DNA of 12,526 bases from Flavobacteriales bacterium (GTDB lineage: Bacteria > Bacteroidota > Bacteroidia > NS11-12g > UBA955), in NCBI GenBank assembly GCA_947472115.1, contig CANIZU010000038.1:1-12526 (forward strand), written 5' to 3'. The notes under the pieces are model-generated. The model was given only the letters and a program-made list of their open reading frames with translations, had not been told where the DNA came from and made no database searches. Of this stretch, positions 8,456 through 12,526 are shown one piece after another (within the stretch, counting starts at the first letter, position 1; every line of letters starts with the position of its first letter). The position numbers and the translations under genes are program-made.

Positions 8456-9796
8456 TCAAATTCTGTTGTAAAGACTTTTCGCCAGTGGATCAATAAGTCC
8501 GGCATTGGTGACGGGATCTAAAATTCCGAATATATCGGCTATAGTTGGTGTAATATCTGTTAGTCTGCCAACGGGTTGGGTTGCAGCACCAATACGTAAA
8601 TTGGGGACGCCTTTTCCAAGCATTACACTCCAAACGCGATGCGCATTTGCATCGCTGTGATCGTAGGAAACCCAATCATTTTGGTCTAAAATGGGGTTAG
8701 GGGTTTCATTACGGCCACATTCTGGCGCCACGATCATGATTGTATTACCACTCATCTCAGGAATGTTATTTTGAATGTATTGCCACAACCAGCCAGTTAT
8801 ATGATCCGCTCTATGTAAACTTTTAAGATAACCCGTGAAATTGCTATGACAACTATCAACTCCGGAAATATTAACCGCCAACATTTTTGGCTTAAATTCT
8901 CTTAAAACTTCTGCTGCATACATAACGTTTTTTGCATCACCCGAGTTTGAAACTGGTGGTGCTGCCAATTGGCCCGCTTGTTGTTTTTCAAAAACACTTT
9001 TAATAAAATCCTTTATTCGAGTCTTCTCTTCGTCAGTATTGCTAATGCTGGTGATTTGATCTTTTGTCAAAGCAAAGCTTTGATCTAGAAAGTTCTTCAT
9101 GAAATACATGGGTTCTAAATCTGTCCTACTGTATGTTTTTGAATTACCTAGTATTTCTTTTCCATATGAACTAAACGTTACAGGTGCAGCAAACATATTC
9201 GCTCCATAATTTAATCCGTAATCTTTATGGTTGCTAGAATTTAGTAATGGTGTAGAATTCCCAATCCCATTGGCTATAAACCAAGTGTCTGTGGCCTTAA
9301 AACCTGCATGTTTTCTTAGATATTCAAAAATAGTGGGGTAGGCTGGCCTTACCTTAAGCCCTTGGCTGTAGCCAACATTTCCAGTGAGTAATGTATTTAA
9401 TCCAACATAATGTCCAGCACTTTGTGCCTTGACTTCAGGGAATAATAAGCCTGATTTCTCCATACTTTGAGAAAGCAATTTGGGTATGGGCTCAGAACCA
9501 TCGGGCATCCCTGGAACATCAGTTCCATAAGCGATTTTTTTTGTTGGGGCATCACCTTCAAATAAGTTGGGCATAATGTTACCTGCCGCACCAAATACCC
9601 CTTGGCTATCCTCCAAATATCTGCCCAATATACTCTCTTGTTGACGTACGCCACCAGCAAACATGACCAAAACAACATGGTCGGCCTTTTGACTGCCAGA
9701 TTTAGCAAACAACCGACCCGAAGGCAGGATGTAAGGCGCTAGGATTCCACCGCCAAGTGCAATACCCGATTTGGTTATAAATTTCTTTCGATTCAT
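8456..9796 (-). CDS. DUF1501-like protein of the alkaline phosphatase superfamily, with degenerate Tat-type signal
   Basis: The 446-aa protein begins MNRKKFITKSGIALGGGILA, the layout of a Tat signal but with R3-K4 in place of Arg-Arg. It matches the DUF1501 plan of the alkaline phosphatase/sulfatase superfamily. Opening strand HVVLVMFAGG (40-49) is followed by GHYVGLNTLLTGN (128-140, compare the family H-x-M-LTG). Next are AVNISGVDSCHSNF (307-320), RADHITGWLW (329-338), APECGRNETPN (357-367, compare G-E-F-G-R-T-P), YDHSDANAHR (378-387) and TDITPTIADIFGI (413-425). The first-strand metal-binding aspartate of true phosphatases is not obvious (FAGG instead), so phosphatase or sulfatase activity is unproven. 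It starts 9 bp after the stop of the 163-aa lipoprotein. In Planctomycetes, DUF1501 genes are commonly found beside DUF1549/DUF1553/PSCyt genes, which supports the reading of its neighbours here. Confidence 0.85.
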   Translation of the reverse strand: MNRKKFITKSGIALGGGILAPYILPSGRLFAKSGSQKADHVVLVMFAGGVRQQESILGRYLEDSQGVFGAAGNIMPNLFEGDAPTKKIAYGTDVPGMPDGSEPIPKLLSQSMEKSGLLFPEVKAQSAGHYVGLNTLLTGNVGYSQGLKVRPAYPTIFEYLRKHAGFKATDTWFIANGIGNSTPLLNSSNHKDYGLNYGANMFAAPVTFSSYGKEILGNSKTYSRTDLEPMYFMKNFLDQSFALTKDQITSISNTDEEKTRIKDFIKSVFEKQQAGQLAAPPVSNSGDAKNVMYAAEVLREFKPKMLAVNISGVDSCHSNFTGYLKSLHRADHITGWLWQYIQNNIPEMSGNTIMIVAPECGRNETPNPILDQNDWVSYDHSDANAHRVWSVMLGKGVPNLRIGAATQPVGRLTDITPTIADIFGILDPVTNAGLIDPLAKSLYNRI

Positions 9797-9805
9797 TGAT
9801 TCTAA

Positions 9806-10297
9806 TTAATAGTATTGATACTCGTCGCTCGTAGCAAAAGCTGTGTAAACCATCTCAACACTTACAGCACTGTTCTTAGTAATGTATTGTTTAAAAAATG
9901 CCTTCTCACCTTCACTAGGATATCGTAAATAAAACCGTTTGTAGGTGTTGGTTACAAAGGATTCAATGTCCTGTCTCATTAATATATTGGTTGGCATTTG
10001 AATACTTCCTGTATTGAAGTAATTACTTAGGAGCATCTCACTCGCCACATCTTGGTCTCCAATGGAATAAAGTACGTTTTGCGTTTTATAGAGCTGATTG
10101 GGTGAAATTGGTGATTGATAAAGATTTGTATATAAGATGGATATGTACTCCGCATCATTCTTTTTCTTCGTTTTACGACTCTTGTCCTCATAAACATTTG
10201 CGTTTTCAAGTCCAAAGCCAATATGTTGCTGCTTCTTGCAACTGCCATAAAGACAAATAAAAAGAATCATACCCAAAAATTTATTCAAATTGTGCAT
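9806..10297 (-). CDS. 163-aa lipoprotein with two DUF4214-like helical segments
   Basis: Predicted lipoprotein with signal MHNLNKFLGMILFICLYGSC and lipidated C20. A lysine-rich linker follows (SRKTKKKNDAE, 40-50). Two related helical segments are seen. The first is residues 50-94 (EYISILYTNLYQSPIS to MLLSNYF). The second is 110-162 (ESFVTNTYKRFYLRYPSEGE, then VYTAFATSDEYQYY). The pattern F/Y-V-x3-Y-x3-L-x-R-x-P-S-x-x-E, ending in S-D-E-Y, resembles DUF4214 modules. It also resembles segments in the neighbouring 312-aa protein, which suggests duplication. Its ATG overlaps the 3' end of that gene by 17 bp, consistent with translational coupling. Function is unknown. The context suggests a subunit of the same envelope complex as the DUF1549-like, DUF1501-like and cytochrome-like proteins. 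Confidence 0.75.
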   Translation of the reverse strand: MHNLNKFLGMILFICLYGSCKKQQHIGFGLENANVYEDKSRKTKKKNDAEYISILYTNLYQSPISPNQLYKTQNVLYSIGDQDVASEMLLSNYFNTGSIQMPTNILMRQDIESFVTNTYKRFYLRYPSEGEKAFFKQYITKNSAVSVEMVYTAFATSDEYQYY

Positions 10298-11219
10298 ATT
10301 CGTCGGTGATTAAAATGTTTTCTAATATTTCTTCGATACGATGATTGTTGATAAAAGGAAAGAATAGTTTTGATACTTCTGCTGTTGATGGCTCTCGTTG
10401 AACCATCACATAATAAAACCAGCGAATCTGACCTTCATGAAATGCATCTGACTCGGTGAGCACTTGACAAAATTCGCTTTTATTAGAGGCCCAACGTCCA
10501 AATAGTGATTGGGATGAATTTTTCTCAATAATATCATAGGCTCTTTTGAATTCATTAATACTCGGTTTCCTTAGTAAAACATTGTCAAATGCTGCATTCA
10601 CGAAATTGAAACTATTCATATTTATCTGGTCATAGATACTGTTATGAATCATTGTTTCAACCATTTTTCTATAATCGATTTTATTCTTTTTGAAATCACT
10701 TCTACTATCTAGTAACTCCGAATATTGTTTGCGTTGGTCAAACCATTTATAAATTAATACGGAGTCACCTCCTTCTCGGATCCTCTCAAAATAAATGGCT
10801 TCATCTAAAAAACCTTTGAACATATTTATATCCACATCCGATGCCCCTTCCAGAAATCTGGCTTTGGAAATATCGTAAATTCTTTGTGCAAATGCGTGTC
10901 GATAGGAGGAGTCACCCACATGATAAGTTGTATCAAACAAAAGCGTCTTAACCAAACGTCTTCTGCAACTATCGTGTAAATCGGCGCGTTTTAATTGGGC
11001 GGTGAAGCTATCTCTTTCCCTGTTTGTTGATTCTCTTCCCAATAAATCGATGAACATTCGCTGTACATAATTTTCAATACGTAATGTGCTGATGCTCTTG
11101 TACTTGGGAAGTTTGTTGTTGTTCAGATCGATATTTTCTGATTTTGTACAAGCGCTAAGGAACGATATGAGAATAATTCCCCAAATCATAGGCTTTATAC
11201 GATTATTCAGCGTTGGCAT
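10281..11219 (-). CDS. 312-aa lipoprotein, DUF1549-like N-terminal part plus DUF4214-like segments
   Basis: First gene of the minus-strand run. The signal ends LISFLSAC with lipidated C24. Residues about 49-115 match by eye the DUF1549 plan known from planctomycete proteins: YVQRMFIDLLGREST (51-65), then RRRLVKTLLFDTTYH (86-100), then SYRHAFAQRIYD. The family usually reads R-x-L-x-LDL-x-G-x-P-PT-x-EE, then LVDRLLASP-x-Y. Residues 204-261 and 264-312 carry two more helical modules with LLRKPS and VMVQREPSTAE cores, ending ESDAF and ITDEYAQFE. These resemble DUF4214 and the next gene's protein. The C-terminal DUF1553 domain of planctomycete proteins is absent. A promoter-like TACTTTTG ends 4 nt before the ATG at 11219, so the mRNA may be nearly leaderless. 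Alternatively translation starts at the ATG at 11189, but that signal would lack basic residues. Confidence 0.75.
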   Translation of the reverse strand: MPTLNNRIKPMIWGIILISFLSACTKSENIDLNNNKLPKYKSISTLRIENYVQRMFIDLLGRESTNRERDSFTAQLKRADLHDSCRRRLVKTLLFDTTYHVGDSSYRHAFAQRIYDISKARFLEGASDVDINMFKGFLDEAIYFERIREGGDSVLIYKWFDQRKQYSELLDSRSDFKKNKIDYRKMVETMIHNSIYDQINMNSFNFVNAAFDNVLLRKPSINEFKRAYDIIEKNSSQSLFGRWASNKSEFCQVLTESDAFHEGQIRWFYYVMVQREPSTAEVSKLFFPFINNHRIEEILENILITDEYAQFE

Positions 11220-11223
11220 TAGT

Positions 11224-11254
11224 CAAAAGTACATTTAAGTACATTGATTTCCAA
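11224..11254 (-). promoter_or_regulatory. Bacteroidota-type promoter for the minus-strand gene run
   Basis: Read on the minus strand, TTG (11254-11252) is followed after 20 nt by TACTTTTG (11231-11224). This is an exact match to the Bacteroidota -7 box TAnnTTTG with the expected 19-21 nt spacing from the -33 TTG. The expected start of transcription falls at or within a few bases of the ATG at 11219, giving a leaderless or almost leaderless mRNA. It is the only good promoter found upstream of the run, since internal gaps are too short. Confidence 0.6.
11227..11245. repeat. Two direct copies of AAGTACATT, 10 bp apart
   Basis: AAGTACATT occurs at 11227-11235 and 11237-11245, a start-to-start distance of 10 bp, about one helical turn. 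The first copy overlaps the -7 box of the minus-strand promoter and the second lies in its spacer. The phasing suggests a regulator-binding site, but chance in AT-rich DNA is possible. Confidence 0.4.
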
Positions 11255-11258
11255 GTTT

Positions 11259-11272
11259 ATGACGTTCGTCAT
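11259..11272. promoter_or_regulatory. Perfect 14-bp palindrome, candidate operator in the divergent intergenic region
   Basis: ATGACG-TT-CGTCAT forms two perfect 6-bp arms around a 2-bp centre. It lies just upstream of the -33 element of the minus-strand promoter and about 24 bp before the -7-like box of hmgA, near its expected -33 region. It could therefore bind a dimeric regulator acting on one or both genes. The regulator is not in the window. A short RNA hairpin is an alternative, but no upstream + strand transcript is evident. Confidence 0.45.
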
Positions 11273-11295
11273 TTTTATGAGCGCTTGCTTTTAAT

Positions 11296-11303
11296 TAGTT
11301 TCG
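11296..11303 (+). promoter_or_regulatory. Possible -7 box upstream of hmgA
   Basis: TAGTTTCG differs from TAnnTTTG by one base and would give a leader of roughly 12-14 nt before the ATG at 11322. No convincing TTG is found at the proper distance, so this is weak. If the box is real, the missing -33 element could mean dependence on an activator at the palindrome. Confidence 0.3.
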
Positions 11304-11321
11304 TGGCATAACAAGACAATT

Positions 11322-12479
11322 ATGCCATTTTATCATAAATCTGGACAAATCCCTGCAAAGCGCCATACGCAATTTCGCAAATCCAATGGAGAGTTGTATT
11401 CCGAGGAATTAGTGAGTACTGAAGGTTTTAGTAGTATTTACTCGTTGGTTTATCACTGTCATCCACCCACATTGGTAAAGGCTATGGGCAAACCCTACAG
11501 CGTAGAACCCAAAGTCGCTGTTGAGAAAAATATGCAGCATCGTAGCTTCTTGACCTTTAAGACGAAGCCAGAATCGGATTACATCAAAAGTAGAAAAGTT
11601 CTGTTGATGAATTCGGATGTGCAAATGGGTAGCGCAGCACCTACAGAGGGGTTTTCTGATTATTTCTATAAAAATTCAGATGCCGATGAAGTGCTATTTA
11701 TCCATGAAGGTACCGGAATTCTTAAAACCATTTACGGAAACATCGACTTTGAGTATGGAGATTATTTGGTGATTCCGAGGGGTACAATTTATCAATTGCA
11801 TTTTCACGATGAAAACAATAGAATATTCTTTGTCGAATCGCCTACTCCCATTCATCCACCCAATCGTTACATGAATAAAAGCGGACAGCTGATGGAGCAT
11901 TCACCTTACTGTGAAAGGGATATCAAGTTGCCCACGGATTTGGAAACCCACGATGAAATGGGAGAGTTTGAAGTCTTAATTAAAAAGCAAGGCATGATTT
12001 GGCCTTATACCTATGCAACGCATCCGTTTGACGCTGTTGGTTGGGATGGTTACTTGTTCCCTTATGCTTTTAGCATTCACAATTTTGAACCAATTACCGG
12101 TCGTTTACACATGCCACCACCAATTCACCAAACCTTTGAAGGTCGGAATTTCGTGATTTGCAGTTTCGTGCCCCGCATGTATGATTATCATCCGTTGTCT
12201 GTTCCGGCGCCCTACAATCATAGTAATGTGGATTCAGATGAAATTCTCTATTACGTGGCCGGAGATTTTATGAGCCGAAAACATGTAGAACGCGGTATGA
12301 TTTCTTTGCATCCAAAAGGAATTCCGCACGGACCACACCCTGGAACCGTAGAAAAGAGCTTGGGTAAAAAGTTTACCGAGGAACTCGCCGTGATGATCGA
12401 CCCATTTCATCCCTTGATGATTACCCAAGAAGCGATGGATATGGAAGATCCTGCCTATTGGAAATCTTGGGTAGAATGA
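11322..12479 (+). CDS. hmgA: Homogentisate 1,2-dioxygenase
   Basis: Cytoplasmic Fe(II) ring-cleaving dioxygenase that converts homogentisate to 4-maleylacetoacetate in tyrosine and phenylalanine catabolism. At 385 aa it is of the short bacterial type (human enzyme 445 aa). N-terminal MPFYHKSGQIPAKRHTQF and LYSEELVSTEGFSSIYSL are characteristic. The cupin core includes EVLFIHEGTG (123-132) and GDYLVIPRGTIYQLHF (146-161). The active-site part has HQTFEGRNF (269-277), YNHSNVDSDE (298-307) and IPHGPHPG (334-341). Candidate Fe ligands are H300, D306 or E307, and H336. In the human enzyme the spacing is H-x5-E, which places D306 at the Glu position and E307 next to it. The start gives the family's usual N-terminus. 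It is transcribed away from the minus-strand run and followed by a separate promoter. No other pathway gene is recognisable in the window. Confidence 0.93.
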   Translation: MPFYHKSGQIPAKRHTQFRKSNGELYSEELVSTEGFSSIYSLVYHCHPPTLVKAMGKPYSVEPKVAVEKNMQHRSFLTFKTKPESDYIKSRKVLLMNSDVQMGSAAPTEGFSDYFYKNSDADEVLFIHEGTGILKTIYGNIDFEYGDYLVIPRGTIYQLHFHDENNRIFFVESPTPIHPPNRYMNKSGQLMEHSPYCERDIKLPTDLETHDEMGEFEVLIKKQGMIWPYTYATHPFDAVGWDGYLFPYAFSIHNFEPITGRLHMPPPIHQTFEGRNFVICSFVPRMYDYHPLSVPAPYNHSNVDSDEILYYVAGDFMSRKHVERGMISLHPKGIPHGPHPGTVEKSLGKKFTEELAVMIDPFHPLMITQEAMDMEDPAYWKSWVE

Positions 12480-12489
12480 ATTAACTTTG
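12458..12489 (+). promoter_or_regulatory. Bacteroidota-type promoter for the gene at the right edge
   Basis: TTG (12458-12460), inside the end of hmgA, is followed after 21 nt by TAACTTTG (12482-12489), an exact TAnnTTTG match. The predicted transcription start is within a few bases of the ATG at 12497, so the mRNA would be nearly leaderless. This supports the partial gene as real and separately transcribed. Confidence 0.55.
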
Positions 12490-12496
12490 GTCTTAA

Positions 12497-12526
12497 ATGA
12501 CAAAATACCTTCTTGGCGTTTGCACG
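12497..12526 (+). CDS. 5' end of an unidentified gene, cut by the window edge
   Basis: Ten open codons from an ATG at 12497 read MTKYLLGVCT. The reading rests on its position 17 bp after the hmgA stop and on the promoter-like sequence ending 7 nt before the ATG. The peptide is too short to assign. A gene of aromatic amino acid catabolism would be a guess from context only. Confidence 0.45.
   Translation, partial: MTKYLLGVCT

Noticed and set aside
9397..9708. A 103-codon alternative frame inside the DUF1501-like gene
   Set aside because: It overlaps conserved DUF1501 motifs in the main frame, and its own translation shows no coherent domain.
11409..12503. Minus-strand open frames opposite hmgA
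   Set aside because: They are antisense shadows of a clearly recognised enzyme and show no signal, domain or promoter.
1..12526. Mobile element, prophage or genomic island
   Set aside because: No transposase, integrase, terminal inverted repeats, tRNA target or phage gene is visible. The more AT-rich look of the 9.8-11.3 kb part alone is not enough.

Overview
The window looks like a chromosomal segment of a Bacteroidota bacterium, probably environmental. The evidence is a T9SS type B (gliding-motility-associated) C-terminal sorting domain on a giant secreted protein, several lipoproteins of Bacteroidota style, promoter boxes matching the Bacteroidota TAnnTTTG type, no clear Shine-Dalgarno sequences, and family variants (short homogentisate dioxygenase, LpxL-like acyltransferase ending in WLWSHRRWK, short NFACT protein) typical of that phylum. 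I see no rRNA, tRNA, CRISPR array or insertion sequence.

Left edge (43-2028, + strand): an M42-family metallo-aminopeptidase is followed after 3 bp by an LpxL/HtrB-like lipid A acyltransferase. They converge on the minus-strand run, with a weak AT-rich stem-loop between the two 3' ends.

Middle (2086-11219, - strand): seven genes lie head to tail with very short gaps or small overlaps and probably form one long transcription unit. In transcription order they are: a 312-aa lipoprotein with a DUF1549-like N-terminal part and DUF4214-like segments; a 163-aa lipoprotein with similar segments; a DUF1501-like protein of the alkaline phosphatase superfamily with a degenerate Tat signal; a lipoprotein with a CX4CH cytochrome c-like domain; a small lipoprotein with a DGDGD motif; a 1165-aa CUB / repeat / PKD-like / T9SS-sorted protein; and a short NFACT (RqcH-like) ribosome-quality-control protein. 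The first four recall the planctomycete partnership of PSCyt1, DUF1549/DUF1553 and DUF1501, here split into small separate lipoproteins and linked to a T9SS-exported surface protein. This is the most likely undescribed system in the window. Its biochemical role cannot be read from the sequence.

Right edge (11220-12526): a 102-bp divergent intergenic region holds a good minus-strand promoter, a 14-bp palindrome and a 10-bp-phased direct repeat. It separates the minus-strand run from homogentisate 1,2-dioxygenase (hmgA, tyrosine/phenylalanine catabolism) on the + strand. A strong promoter-like sequence then precedes the first ten codons of a gene that runs off the window.
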